In this document: piece after piece, positions 28,225 through 37,030 of the stretch
How positions within the stretch are numbered: position 1 is the first letter of the stretch
How the letters are laid out: every line of letters begins with the position of its first letter
NCBI RefSeq assembly: GCF_000331305.1
Contig: NZ_KB217478.1
Span: 1,657,679-1,721,678, forward strand
Source of the DNA: Calothrix sp. PCC 7103
GTDB taxonomy: Bacteria; Cyanobacteriota; Cyanobacteriia; Cyanobacteriales; Nostocaceae
DNA length: 64,000 nt
Direction: 5' to 3'
Position numbers and translations under genes: made by a program
The notes under the pieces: model-generated
What the model saw: the letters and a program-made list of their open reading frames with translations, nothing else
Told to the model about the DNA's origin: nothing
Database searches by the model: none

Positions 28225-28560
28225 TTAATAAACAATTGTACTAGCTATTTCTTGCTTCTGAACTTTTTCAAGTTTTGGCTCCCCTACTTTAATTTCAATA
28301 TCGCTACCTAATCTATTAAGATAATCCAATAATCTATCAGTTGAAAAACCGCTTAATCTACCTCTAACTAATAGAGATATTTTTGGTTGGTCAATACCTA
28401 TAACTTCGGCAGCTTGGGCTTGTGTTAAATTCAATTTACTGATAGCTTCACTAATTTTACGTGCTAGTTGAGCTTTTAATAACCTTTCTTCAGGATTGAG
28501 TAAACCTAAGTCTTTAAATACATTTCCACTGCTAGTCGTTACTTTATCTTCTTGGTTCAT
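28225..28560 (-). CDS. HigA-like helix-turn-helix antitoxin
   Basis: 111 residues with an XRE-type HTH (LARKISEAISKLNLTQAQAAEVIGIDQPKISLLVRGRLSGFSTDRLLDYLNRLG), typical of HigA/HTH_37 antitoxins that bind their toxin and repress their own operon. It lies 16 bp downstream of a Gp49-like toxin gene, the HigB-HigA order. The partner appears truncated, so this may now be an orphan regulator. Confidence 0.8.
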   Translation of the reverse strand: MNQEDKVTTSSGNVFKDLGLLNPEERLLKAQLARKISEAISKLNLTQAQAAEVIGIDQPKISLLVRGRLSGFSTDRLLDYLNRLGSDIEIKVGEPKLEKVQKQEIASTIVY

Positions 28561-28576
28561 TTTTTGCTCTACTTTT

Positions 28577-28849
28577 TTAATGCATTTCTTGTAAGTAATC
28601 TTCTTGAGCTTTCTGCAACCTTTTTTTTACTAAATTTATATCTTGTTTAGATGTTGCAATACCATGTTTAGATTTTTTCTGAAAAGCATGTAGCAAGTAA
28701 ACAACACCTTCAAATTTTACCGTATATATAGCTCTATAGGTATCATCATCAAAATCATCTACAATTTCCAAAACGCCTCCCCCTGAAAAACCTTTCAAAG
28801 GTTTTGCATTGGGATGCTTTTCTCCATATTGTGCGCTCATCAAGAGCAT
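28577..28849 (-). pseudogene. Gp49/HigB-like toxin, N-terminally truncated
   Basis: 90 residues matching the C-terminal two thirds of RelE/Gp49 toxins: AKPLKGFSGGGVLEIVDDF, TYRAIYTVKFEGVVYLLHAFQKKSKHGI, then a C-terminal helix. The frame continues upstream as VDSRFMLLMSAQYG, still toxin-like, but hits a TAG before the first helix and strand of a full-length family member can be encoded. About 20-25 N-terminal residues are therefore missing. It could be a shortened but active form; loss of function is the simpler reading. Upstream lies the duplicated, transposon-riddled prmA region. Confidence 0.65.
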
Positions 28850-28905
28850 AAATCTACTATCAACCGATATGAGCCTTAATTGATGCTACACAGCTTTCAC
28901 CAAAC

Positions 28906-29004
28906 GGGAGCATCCAGTTTTGGCAGATCGACTTTTTTAGACTAAGCGTATAGTAAGGTTTCTGGCGCCAAGTACTTATGTTTCTTCCAAAAGTGGATGC
29001 TCCC
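28906..29004. mobile_element. MITE-like insertion with 9-bp target duplication
   Basis: Inverted ends GGGAGCATCCAGTTTTGG and CCAAAAGTGGATGCTCCC match at 17 of 18 positions. They are flanked by identical TCACCAAAC direct repeats (28897-28905 and 29005-29013). The homologous region upstream of the intact prmA (near 30850) lacks the element and reads ATCAAACCG, an empty-site analogue. No reading frame inside; a transposase would have to act in trans. Confidence 0.75.
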
Positions 29005-29013
29005 TCACCAAAC

Positions 29014-29559
29014 CGCGCCATAATCATAAAAGCTTGGTTTAAAAGGGTAACATAACATGTAATGTATCGAATTAACTTTAGACACCACGAGTGATATCAT
29101 GTCCGGGAGCGTAACCATAATAAAATCATTGTAGAGACGCGATTAATCGCGTCTCTACGTGACGTGGTAATTATGGGTAATCAACCGGACATGATATTAC
29201 CCAACATCTTAGAAAGAATAATTATTAAACTCAAAACAAGTTTAGCATTTGGTAGCGGTTTACATCCAGCAACAATACTGGCAATTAAACTTCTAGAACT
29301 TCATATAACCAATAACATGAATGTCCTTGACCTTGGTTCAGGTTCAGGTATTCTTAGCGTTGCTGCTGCAAAACTAGGAGCAAACGTTTTAGCATTAGAT
29401 AACGATGCAGTTGCAGTTGCAGCAACTCAAGACGCTATCACCCGTAATAATGTTACAGATAAAGTACGGGTAATACAAGGAAGTTTAGGACGTGGTAGCG
29501 AAATAGGGAATTGGATGGGCGGCGCCAACCCAAGAAATATTAGACACCTTCAAGAATAG
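29014..29559 (+). pseudogene. Broken copy of prmA (ribosomal protein L11 methyltransferase)
   Basis: The leader sequence (AAGCTTGGTTTAAAAGGG and onward) and first codons match those of the intact gene at 30901, but codon 2 is TAA (29060-29062) where the intact gene has TCA. After about 10 codons homology stops and a hairpin insertion replaces roughly 320 bp. Homology resumes near 29200 and runs through FGSGLHPAT and LDLGSGSGILSVAAAKLGANVLALDNDA to GNWMGGAN, then is lost before the C-terminal NIL region. A stop codon, an internal replacement and a missing C-terminus make it a clear pseudogene. Confidence 0.88.
29091..29200. repeat. Hairpin element inside the prmA pseudogene
   Basis: Outer arms GTGATATCATGTCCGG and CCGGACATGATATTAC are inverted repeats with one mismatch. 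They enclose an imperfect second pairing and a perfect 28-nt palindrome at 29131-29158 built on GTAGAGACGCG. It is MITE-like, but no target duplication is evident. The GTAGAGACG core is shared with palindromes near 9495 and 50450. Confidence 0.6.
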
Positions 29560-29600
29560 TTCCGGATTTTGTTCCCCCATCCGAATAATTTGATAAAAAG
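29560..29600 (-). pseudogene. Remnant of a second Rpn/DUF4351 family gene
   Basis: On the minus strand this stretch reads IIRMGEQNPELFLK, matching VIRMWEQNPERFLK inside the intact Rpn-family gene that follows. Nothing else of that copy survives. It abuts the broken prmA, so the two remnants probably mark one deletion junction. Confidence 0.65.
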
Positions 29601-29623
29601 GTCAAAGTTATTAACTTTGACCT
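29599..29623. terminator. Hairpin downstream of the Rpn-family gene
   Basis: Perfect 12-bp stem AGGTCAAAGTTA/TAACTTTGACCT with a 1-nt centre, 19 bases beyond the stop codon of the minus-strand gene. On that strand it is followed by CTTTTTATC, a short T-run. Confidence 0.65.
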
Positions 29624-29642
29624 AAGAATGTATGATTTCAAA

Positions 29643-30515
29643 TTAAACTTTTGATTGTCGCTTTAACCAAGCCTCTAAATCAGAAATATTCGAGAAATTT
29701 AAAAAGTCTTCTCCTAGTGCTTCAAGTTGCTCTGTTGTTAAAGCTTGAAGTCGTTGGAGAATTGATGAGTCAATGGCACCAAATTTTCGGTTCAATTGAC
29801 GAGTCAAAAAGCGAAAAGCCTCATTTTTTTCTCCTATTTGTTCTCCTCTTTTTTCTCCTCTTTTTTCTCCTATTTCTTCCCCTTTCTGCAATATATCTTG
29901 ATAAATTACTGATTCTTTCATGATGTCCTCACTTAATAAATTACGAATCATGTTTTTGTCAAACTTTAAACCAGCTAATATTTGTGTGTATGCAGCAGTA
30001 TTTTGTCTATCACCTCTATCTGGAATTGTAGCAATCTTTTGAGCAACTTGGGATAGTAATTCTTCGGGTGAAGTTGTTGCTGCCAAAGGTGCCAATGGTA
30101 ACAATGCTTCACTCTTTAGGAAACGCTCCGGGTTTTGTTCCCACATCCGAATGACTTTGTATTTATGGAGTGTGGTTTCATCCCTATACTCGTCTGTATA
30201 AGCAATTGGGTCGTTTGTAAACTGCAAGAAAATTACCACTTGTGTTACAGGAAGTTTGTACTGTCGCTTCAGTCTAACGGAGTAATCCAATTCCCGGAAT
30301 GGTATTGGAGGTTCAGATTCAGGTCGAGTTTGAAATTCGATGTGAAGAATGCGTTTTCCTGCTTGCAAGAATGATACGGAGTCGGCGCGCACTGGTTCGA
30401 TGCTTAATTCCGTTTTTAGCACTTTAACTTTTTTTGCTCTTGTTGATATTAGCCATTTGGCAAAGTCAAGTGGATACTTTTCTGCGAGAATTTTACAAAC
30501 GTTGTCGTAACTCAC
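29643..30515 (-). CDS. Rpn/DUF4351 family putative PD-(D/E)XK nuclease
   Basis: 290 residues (GTG start). The N-terminal part has the PD-(D/E)XK-like signatures RADSVSFL...ILHIEFQT of recombination-promoting nuclease/putative transposase proteins. The C-terminus FLTRQLNRKFGAIDSSILQRLQALTTEQLEALGEDFLNFSNISDLEAWL is the DUF4351 helical domain. Between them lies a charged repeat GEEIGEKRGEKRGEQIGEK encoded by short near-identical units, a likely slippage hotspot. Such genes are highly copied in filamentous cyanobacteria; their job in the cell is uncertain. Confidence 0.85.
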   Translation of the reverse strand: MSYDNVCKILAEKYPLDFAKWLISTRAKKVKVLKTELSIEPVRADSVSFLQAGKRILHIEFQTRPESEPPIPFRELDYSVRLKRQYKLPVTQVVIFLQFTNDPIAYTDEYRDETTLHKYKVIRMWEQNPERFLKSEALLPLAPLAATTSPEELLSQVAQKIATIPDRGDRQNTAAYTQILAGLKFDKNMIRNLLSEDIMKESVIYQDILQKGEEIGEKRGEKRGEQIGEKNEAFRFLTRQLNRKFGAIDSSILQRLQALTTEQLEALGEDFLNFSNISDLEAWLKRQSKV

Positions 30516-30900
30516 TTTTTAAACCCTGTGTCGTTGATGTTTTTAGAATATATTAAATAGTTGAATAAATGAAGAGTATTTGTATAATTCATTGCCATTA
30601 TTTTTTAAAACTATTTATATATTTTAATGATTTTGATAGTTAAAATATTTTTTATAACAAAAAATATATAGCAATTTATATATATTGTAAGAAATACCCA
30701 AACGTCTCTATACCGTGTGGATTTTACGAATGATTTAAGACTGTTGTAAGACTGCTGTATGTAAAAATAGGTAATTATAAAGCATAAATTTACTATCGAC
30801 CGATATAAACGCTTATAAATCTCCAAATAAACGGATGACAGACAGCAAAATCAAACCGTGCGATAATTATAAGAAGCTTGGTTTAAAAGGGTAACATAAC
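30516..30900. other. AT-rich spacer carrying the duplicated prmA leader
   Basis: From about 30780 it matches 28848 onward (AGCATAAATTTACTATC versus AGCATAAATCTACTATC) and then the prmA leader (AAGCTTGGTTTAAAAGGG), so it holds the promoter/leader part of the duplicated unit. The rest is low-complexity AT-rich sequence; a 71-codon minus-strand frame here looks spurious. Confidence 0.5.
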
Positions 30901-31857
30901 ATGTCATGCATCGAAGTAACTGTATTATCAACAAGTGAAGCAGTTGACTGGGTTTGCACGCTACTAGCATCAACTAACTACACAAGTGATATTAGTGTTA
31001 ATAAATACATCAGTACTGACTCAAGTCGGCGCCAAAACAATTGGACATCTACAATTAACTTCTACTTACCCAACAACACCCAAGCAAGTGTACGCATTCA
31101 AGAAATAGAAAATTTACTTTCACCCTTACATCGCACTGCATTAACAAGCACACTAGAAGCATACGTAATCGCAGAAAAACCTAATAAATCAGATATAAAA
31201 AACGAACCTATTCAAATTGGCGAAAGATTTATTATACAAAACCCTGATACCGTTTACTTACCTAACATCCCAGAGAAAATAATTATTAAACTCAAAACAA
31301 GTTTAGCATTTGGTAGCGGTTTACACCCAGCAACAATATTGGCAATTAAACTTCTAGAACGTCATATAACCAATAACATGAATGTCCTTGACCTTGGTTC
31401 AGGTTCAGGTATTCTTAGCGTTGCTGCTGCAAAACTAGGAGCAAACGTTTTAGCGTTAGATAATGATGCTCTCGCAGTTGAAGCAACTCAAGATGCCATT
31501 ACTCGTAATGATGTTACAGATAAAGTACGGGTAATACAAGGAAGTTTAGGACGTGGTAGCGAAATGGGAAATTGGATGGGCGGCGCCAATACTGGTGATG
31601 TATCTAGTATTTCCCCTAATGGTAATTTTGATTTGATTGTTGCTAATATCCTTGGAAGAATACATACAACACTGGCGCCAGACTACCGACAAGCATTATA
31701 TAAAGAAAATCAAAGCAGCGGAATATTAATAACATCTGGCTATGACCAAGATTATGAAGAGTCAGTAACAAAAGCGCTTTTAACACAAGGATTTGAAGCA
31801 ATAGACAGCGAACGATTAAACGAATGGGTGTCATTAACACATAAATTAACATCTTGA
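30901..31857 (+). CDS. prmA: Ribosomal protein L11 methyltransferase
   Basis: 318 residues. The N-terminal substrate-binding domain covers about 1-110, followed by the class I SAM-dependent domain: FGSGLHPATILAI, SAM-binding LDLGSGSGILSVAAAKLGA, acidic LALDND, and catalytic-site DLIVANIL. It methylates ribosomal protein L11. This is the intact parent or sister of the broken copy 1.8 kb upstream. The last 12 bases overlap convergently with the end of rfbD. Confidence 0.92.
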   Translation: MSCIEVTVLSTSEAVDWVCTLLASTNYTSDISVNKYISTDSSRRQNNWTSTINFYLPNNTQASVRIQEIENLLSPLHRTALTSTLEAYVIAEKPNKSDIKNEPIQIGERFIIQNPDTVYLPNIPEKIIIKLKTSLAFGSGLHPATILAIKLLERHITNNMNVLDLGSGSGILSVAAAKLGANVLALDNDALAVEATQDAITRNDVTDKVRVIQGSLGRGSEMGNWMGGANTGDVSSISPNGNFDLIVANILGRIHTTLAPDYRQALYKENQSSGILITSGYDQDYEESVTKALLTQGFEAIDSERLNEWVSLTHKLTS

Positions 31858-32736
31858 ATCAAGGACTAATGCTAAACTCTCTCTCCAACTTGGTAAAGTT
31901 AGTTGAAATGTACTTGATATCTTACTAGTATCCAACGATGAATAAGCAGGTCTTTTTGCAGGAGTTAGATACTCAGTTGAAGGAATTGCTAGCAATTGTT
32001 TAAGTTTTTGTTGACTTGAGTTGGGGTCTAATTCAAAAATTGTTTTAGCAAAGCCATGCCAACTAGTTTGACTAGTAGCTGTGAGATGGTAAACCCCACT
32101 ATAATCTCTTACTAACTCACGTGTTCCCGAAATGATATGTGTTGTAGCTTCAGCAATCATTCTACTCCAAGTTGGGGCGCCTATTTGGTCATCAACTACT
32201 TTTAGTTCTTCACGCTCTCGTGAGAGTTTCAACATAGTAAGTAAAAAGTTTTTACCCCGTAGCCCATATACCCAACTAGTTCTTAAAATTAAATAAGGTA
32301 CTCCAACTGCTTGAATCGCTTTCTCACCAGCTAACTTGGTTTTGCCATATACATTTTGTGGGTCAGGTATATCTTGCTCGGTATACGGTGTTGCTTGAGT
32401 TCCATTAAAAACATAATCTGTTGAGTAATGAATTACGGGTGCATCTAAAAGCTTCGCTTCTTCTGCAATTATACCCGGCGCCACTCCATTAACAGCCATT
32501 GCTAATTCCGGCTCGGCTTCTGCTTTATCAACAGCAGTATAAGCAGCAGGATTTATAATTAAGTTAGGCTTGACTTCACGAATTACCGCGCGAATTGTTT
32601 CAGGTACAGATAAATCCATCCGCAAATTAACAGAATTTGCTTCACGTACCGCACAAATTACTTCACCCAAAGTCATCAAACTACGTTGCAATTCCCAACC
32701 TACTTGACCAGTACTACCAGTTAAAAGTATTCTCAT
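31846..32736 (-). CDS. rfbD: dTDP-4-dehydrorhamnose reductase
   Basis: 296 residues. NADPH-binding GSTGQVGWEL at the N-terminus, HYSTDYVFNG and the catalytic YGKTKLAGE, followed by RTSWVYG. It performs the final step of dTDP-L-rhamnose synthesis. Last gene of the rfbBACD order, overlapping rfbC by 4 bp. Confidence 0.95.
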   Translation of the reverse strand: MRILLTGSTGQVGWELQRSLMTLGEVICAVREANSVNLRMDLSVPETIRAVIREVKPNLIINPAAYTAVDKAEAEPELAMAVNGVAPGIIAEEAKLLDAPVIHYSTDYVFNGTQATPYTEQDIPDPQNVYGKTKLAGEKAIQAVGVPYLILRTSWVYGLRGKNFLLTMLKLSREREELKVVDDQIGAPTWSRMIAEATTHIISGTRELVRDYSGVYHLTATSQTSWHGFAKTIFELDPNSSQQKLKQLLAIPSTEYLTPAKRPAYSSLDTSKISSTFQLTLPSWRESLALVLDSRC

Positions 32737-33278
32737 AAGTATACCTCAGCATCTTTAATTAACTTACCCGCTTGGTCTTTGCCAGAAAGGATAGGCTGCA
32801 AATCAATTTTCCATCCAATCCCAATATCTGGGTCATTCCATAAAATAGTGCGTTCATGCTGAGGTGCATAATAATCAGTAGTCTTATAAAGTACTTCAGC
32901 GTATTCAGAAACTACTAAAAAACCATGTGCGAAACCAGGGGGAACCCATATTTGATGCCTATTTTGCGCGTCTAATTTTACTCCTACCCATTGCCCAAAG
33001 TATTTAGAACTACGCCGTATATCCACAGCAACATCAAATATTTCACCAGCTATAACTCGCACTAATTTACCTTGAGGTTGTTTAATTTGGTAGTGCAAAC
33101 CGCGCAATACATTCTGAGACGAACTAGAATGATTATCTTGTACAAAATGTGCAGAAATATTTGCTTTTTCTTGAAACGCGCGTTCGTTAAAACTTTCTAA
33201 GAAAAATCCACGCTTATCTTCAAACACTTGCGGTTCAATTATTAGTACATCAGGAATTTCAGTTTCAATTATTTTCAT
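32733..33278 (-). CDS. rfbC: dTDP-4-dehydrorhamnose 3,5-epimerase
   Basis: 181 residues, a standard cupin-type RmlC: FVQDNHSSSSQNVLRGLHYQ with the catalytic His, VDIRRSSKYFGQWVGV, WVPPGFAHGFLV. It converts the 4-keto-6-deoxy sugar by double epimerisation. Middle of the rhamnose operon. Confidence 0.95.
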   Translation of the reverse strand: MKIIETEIPDVLIIEPQVFEDKRGFFLESFNERAFQEKANISAHFVQDNHSSSSQNVLRGLHYQIKQPQGKLVRVIAGEIFDVAVDIRRSSKYFGQWVGVKLDAQNRHQIWVPPGFAHGFLVVSEYAEVLYKTTDYYAPQHERTILWNDPDIGIGWKIDLQPILSGKDQAGKLIKDAEVYL

Positions 33279-33316
33279 ACTTAAGTATGCTCTTTAAAAT
33301 AACACTTAGTAATTAT

Positions 33317-34237
33317 TTAAACAATTGGCAATACTGCCTGATGATAATGTTGTATTTGACTAGAATGACTCTCAGAGTTGAGAACATCCATCAAATAACA
33401 ACCATAACTACTTTTCGCTAAAGGTTTTGCTAGTTGATAAAGTTGCTCGGCGCCAATATATCCTTGACGAAATGCAATTTCTTCAATGCAAGCTATTTTA
33501 AAGCCTTGGCGTTGTTCCAAGGTTTGAATAAAACTAGCAGCTTGGTGTAACGACTCATGAGTACCAGTATCTAACCAAGCATAACCTCGACCTAAAAGTT
33601 CTACTTTTAACTGTTTTTGGTTAAGGTAAATTCGACTTAAGTCAGTTATTTCTAGTTCACCGCGTGCTGAGGGTTTAAGCTGTGACGCAATTTCTACTAC
33701 CTGAGAATCATAAAAATAAATTCCTGGTACTGCATAGTTCGATTTAGGAGTTACTGGTTTTTCCTCAAGACTTACTACCCGTCCAGCTTTATCAAATTCT
33801 ACTACCCCGTAATGCTGAGGTTCCGCAACTCGATAGCCAAAAATAAGGGCGCCATCACGTAACTTAGAGGCGCGATTTAGCACATCAACTAAACCATGTC
33901 CATAAAATAAGTTATCACCAAGTATAAGGCAAACAGGTTCATTACCAATAAAATCTTTCCCTAAAATAAAAGCTTGTGCCAAACCATCAGGACTTGGTTG
34001 CTCAACATAGCTAAATTCCAAACCCCATTGACTACCATCTCCCAACAGTTGCTTAAATAAAGGCAAATGAGCAGGTGTAGAAATCATCAGAATTTCGCGA
34101 ATCCCAGCCAACATCAGAGTTGACAAAGGATAATAAATCATTGGTTTATCATACACAGGCATTAGCTGTTTACTAATCACCTGTGTCAATGGATACAGCC
34201 TTGTACCGGAACCACCTGCTAAAATAATACCTTTCAT
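33317..34237 (-). CDS. rfbA: Glucose-1-phosphate thymidylyltransferase
   Basis: 306 residues. Signature [32 protein letters not shown] and [10 protein letters not shown]. It makes dTDP-glucose, the first committed step to dTDP-rhamnose. Starts 3 bases after the rfbB stop, so almost certainly co-translated. Confidence 0.95.
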   Translation of the reverse strand: MKGIILAGGSGTRLYPLTQVISKQLMPVYDKPMIYYPLSTLMLAGIREILMISTPAHLPLFKQLLGDGSQWGLEFSYVEQPSPDGLAQAFILGKDFIGNEPVCLILGDNLFYGHGLVDVLNRASKLRDGALIFGYRVAEPQHYGVVEFDKAGRVVSLEEKPVTPKSNYAVPGIYFYDSQVVEIASQLKPSARGELEITDLSRIYLNQKQLKVELLGRGYAWLDTGTHESLHQAASFIQTLEQRQGFKIACIEEIAFRQGYIGAEQLYQLAKPLAKSSYGCYLMDVLNSESHSSQIQHYHQAVLPIV

Positions 34238-34240
34238 ATT

Positions 34241-35320
34241 TCACTCCTCAATTATCTTTCTATCACCATAATTTTTTGCAATCCAGTTTTGGTAATTACC
34301 TGATTGAACTTGTTCAACCCAATTAGAATTATTTAAATACCACTGAATCGTCTTTAACAAACCACTCTCAAAACTCTCCTTTGGTTCCCAACCTAAATCG
34401 CGCTTAATTTTACTGCTATCAATTGCGTATCTACGGTCATGACCAGGACGGTCTTTAACGAAAGTTACTAATTCCGAGCGACACAAACCAGGTTGAGGAA
34501 CTAATTCGTCAAGAATTTCACAAATCTTCTTTACAACAGTAAGATTATTTTGCTCGTTATTTCCACCAACGTTATAAGTTTCACCAATAGAACTTTCTTG
34601 TAAAACTAAATAAATTGCATCGCAATGGTCTTCGACATACAACCAGTCGCGAACATTTTGCCCATCCCCGTATATTGGCAACGGTTTTCCATTTAGCGCA
34701 TTCAAAATCATCAGGGGAATTAGTTTTTCTGGAAACTGACATGGACCGTAGTTATTCGAGCAATTAGTCGTTACAGTTGGTAAAGCGTAAGTATGATAGT
34801 ATGCACGCACTAAATGGTCAGAACTAGCTTTCGATGCTGCATATGGACTATTGGGTGCATAAGGTGTATCTTCGCGAAAAGCTGGGTCAGTTGGACTTAG
34901 CGAACCGTAAACTTCATCGGTTGAAATATGTAAAAAGCGGAAAGATGCACGTTTAAGAGACGATAAATTTTGCCAGTAAGCAATGCTAGCTTCAAGAAGT
35001 TGAAAAGTTCCAACTACATTGGTTTGAATAAAATCTATCGGACTAAGAATTGAGCGGTCAACATGACTTTCAGCAGCAAAGTTAATAATTGCGTCGGGTT
35101 GGTACTGTTCTAAAATTTTGCTGACTAACTCAATATCCCCAATATCTCCACGCACAAAATTATATCCAATATCATCTTGCAATTCTGCTAGAGTCAGAGG
35201 ATTAGCTGCATAAGTCAGTTTATCTAAATTTATAATATTAGCTAACTTTTGTTTTCTAGCTTTGAGAATGAAGTTGGCGCCGATGAAACCCAAACCACCT
35301 GTAACTAAAAAAGTTTGCAT
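34241..35320 (-). CDS. rfbB: dTDP-glucose 4,6-dehydratase
   Basis: 359 residues of the extended SDR family: [11 protein letters not shown] for [14 protein letters not shown] with the catalytic Thr/Asp/Glu, [19 protein letters not shown], and [20 protein letters not shown]. First gene of the rhamnose operon. The 288-bp upstream gap to the divergent GNAT gene should contain the promoter. Confidence 0.95.
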   Translation of the reverse strand: MQTFLVTGGLGFIGANFILKARKQKLANIINLDKLTYAANPLTLAELQDDIGYNFVRGDIGDIELVSKILEQYQPDAIINFAAESHVDRSILSPIDFIQTNVVGTFQLLEASIAYWQNLSSLKRASFRFLHISTDEVYGSLSPTDPAFREDTPYAPNSPYAASKASSDHLVRAYYHTYALPTVTTNCSNNYGPCQFPEKLIPLMILNALNGKPLPIYGDGQNVRDWLYVEDHCDAIYLVLQESSIGETYNVGGNNEQNNLTVVKKICEILDELVPQPGLCRSELVTFVKDRPGHDRRYAIDSSKIKRDLGWEPKESFESGLLKTIQWYLNNSNWVEQVQSGNYQNWIAKNYGDRKIIEE

Positions 35321-35608
35321 TTATTAATTCCTCAATTTGTCTTTAACATAATTTATTATTTTGCTAAACCTTTATATATCAAGTAACAATTTACTAAATT
35401 TTTACACTTATCTTATAGTAAGGAGTTGTAATTGACAATATAATTTTGTATCTTTCATTAATATTTTTGTGCCAAATTGGCATTTAAATTAAATTTAATA
35501 TTTCATATTTCTAGCGTTTAGTACTAATGCACAGGCGAAGAAGTCCTATGCTACAAAGGTCACGCGCGACTTTATAATTAAGGTTGTAAATATGTCCAGA
35601 TTGTTGTT

Positions 35609-36178
35609 ATGCCTTTGGAACTGCCGCTAATTACATGCACACGCATCATTATTCGCATGGCAACAAACGAGGATATTCCTAAAATCCTAAATTACTTTAG
35701 CGAGAATAAAGCGCATCTCACTCCTTACTACCCATCTTGGCAAGGTGGCTTTTTCACTAGAGAATACTGGGAATTACAAATTCAAGTTAATTATCAGGAG
35801 TTTGCTAACGACCGTTCTTTGAGACTTTTTATTTTTCCCAAAGCTAACCCGAATAAAATTATCGGTACCCTCAATTTTAGCAATATCGTTCGAGGCGCCG
35901 CGCAGTACTGTAACGTTGGATACAGTTTGGCAGAGAACGAACAAGGCAAAGGTTACATGACAGAAGCAATGCAAAGCAGCATTGAGTACATGTTTCAAGA
36001 ATTTAACATGCACCGCATTATGGCAAACTATATTCCCCACAACCAACGCAGTGGTAATTTGCTTAGGCGCCTGGGATTTGTCGTAGAAGGATATGCTAGA
36101 GATTATCTAATGATAAATGGTAAATGGGAAGACCATATATTAACCAGCATTACAAACCCCAACTGGAAACAGACGTGA
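35609..36178 (+). CDS. GNAT family N-acetyltransferase (RimJ/RimL type)
   Basis: 189 residues. Acetyl-CoA site VGYSLAENEQGKGYMTEAM (Q/R-x-x-G-x-G/A form QGKGYM) and the C-terminal HRIMANYIPHNQRSGNLLRRLGFVVEGYARDYL are characteristic of the RimJ/RimL branch. It acetylates a protein N-terminus or a small molecule; the target is not readable. Confidence 0.88.
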   Translation: MPLELPLITCTRIIIRMATNEDIPKILNYFSENKAHLTPYYPSWQGGFFTREYWELQIQVNYQEFANDRSLRLFIFPKANPNKIIGTLNFSNIVRGAAQYCNVGYSLAENEQGKGYMTEAMQSSIEYMFQEFNMHRIMANYIPHNQRSGNLLRRLGFVVEGYARDYLMINGKWEDHILTSITNPNWKQT

Positions 36179-36190
36179 CATGTCACGTCT
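36171..36190. terminator. Perfect palindrome between convergent genes
   Basis: AGACGTGACATGTCACGTCT is a perfect 20-nt palindrome containing the stop codon of the acetyltransferase and ending at the base before the stop codon of the minus-strand SMI1 gene. It probably acts as a compact bidirectional terminator. Confidence 0.5.
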
Positions 36191-36850
36191 CTACATTAAC
36201 TGTACGACTTGGCTGATACTGCGATTTAACCAATTATCATACCACTCGTAAAAAGTTAAGGCATCTTTGACCTCTTCTACTGACTCATACAAATTATCTT
36301 CAATATCTGGGTCGTCATGGAAAAAAGCAGCACAATGACAAGTTAAAGGATATATACCACCTTCCCCTACTCGGTCATCAATCCAAATTCTACCCGCTTG
36401 TTCTCCTGTAATCACTAATCGAGCTTCAATTCCACATCCATACTCGGCAACAAGAAGACTTCCCTGCACTAGCATCGGGTCATAATAAGCGTTTGGAGCA
36501 TCTCCGTTACTAGTTTGTAATAAATCTAAATCATTCCACTCTTCATTTAAACAAAACGGCAAAGATAAAAAATCTAACCCCAATATTTCCATTTTAGATA
36601 GTTCCACACTATCTATACCTATCAATCCATAACCGGGCCCAACACCACCATTTCCTATGTTTAACAAAAAATCACAAAACTCTTTTGGTAGTGTTACTTT
36701 ATACTTTGCCTCTAATTCACTAATTTCAGCTTCACTCAAGCAAGGATTTAATCTATACTGGTGCGATTCCGAACCAAATACTTCAAAGCTTTTATCTAAA
36801 CTTGTTAATCGAATAAGCTTATTTTTTAAATATTGTATTTTATCACTCAT
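36191..36850 (-). CDS. SMI1/KNR4 family protein
   Basis: 219 residues from the chosen ATG (MSDKIQYLKNKL), which has TAAGG about seven bases upstream; a TTG 42 bases earlier is an alternative. The SMI1/KNR4 core is clear: LSEAEISELEAKYKVTLPKEFCDFLLNIGNGGVGPGYGLIGI. In bacteria this family often provides immunity to polymorphic or contact-dependent toxins. No toxin gene is adjacent here, so it may be an orphan immunity-like or housekeeping protein. Confidence 0.8.
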   Translation of the reverse strand: MSDKIQYLKNKLIRLTSLDKSFEVFGSESHQYRLNPCLSEAEISELEAKYKVTLPKEFCDFLLNIGNGGVGPGYGLIGIDSVELSKMEILGLDFLSLPFCLNEEWNDLDLLQTSNGDAPNAYYDPMLVQGSLLVAEYGCGIEARLVITGEQAGRIWIDDRVGEGGIYPLTCHCAAFFHDDPDIEDNLYESVEEVKDALTFYEWYDNWLNRSISQVVQLM

Positions 36851-37030
36851 AGCCTTACTTGTTACGCTCTCTAAAATATTTAATCTTTCCAACAGTCTAT
36901 ATGACTGTAATTCTTAGATTTTAGATGCACTGACCTAAAATTCCTTATCTGTACCACTAAAAACTAACTTGGTCAACCATTCGCTTTCTTAGGTACGATG
37001 AAAGCATAACCAATAATTGCCGTACTCGTA

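Noticed and set aside
29164-29559. Functional short methyltransferase
   Set aside because: It is the middle piece of prmA, lacking the substrate domain and the C-terminal NIL region, with an inserted hairpin in front.
29651-29923. 90-codon plus-strand ORF
   Set aside because: Shadow of the Rpn-family gene; its Phe/Leu run is the complement of the GEKRGE repeat.
30611-30826. 71-codon minus-strand ORF
   Set aside because: Low-complexity Ile/Tyr/Lys-rich translation of AT-rich DNA that runs into the duplicated prmA leader.
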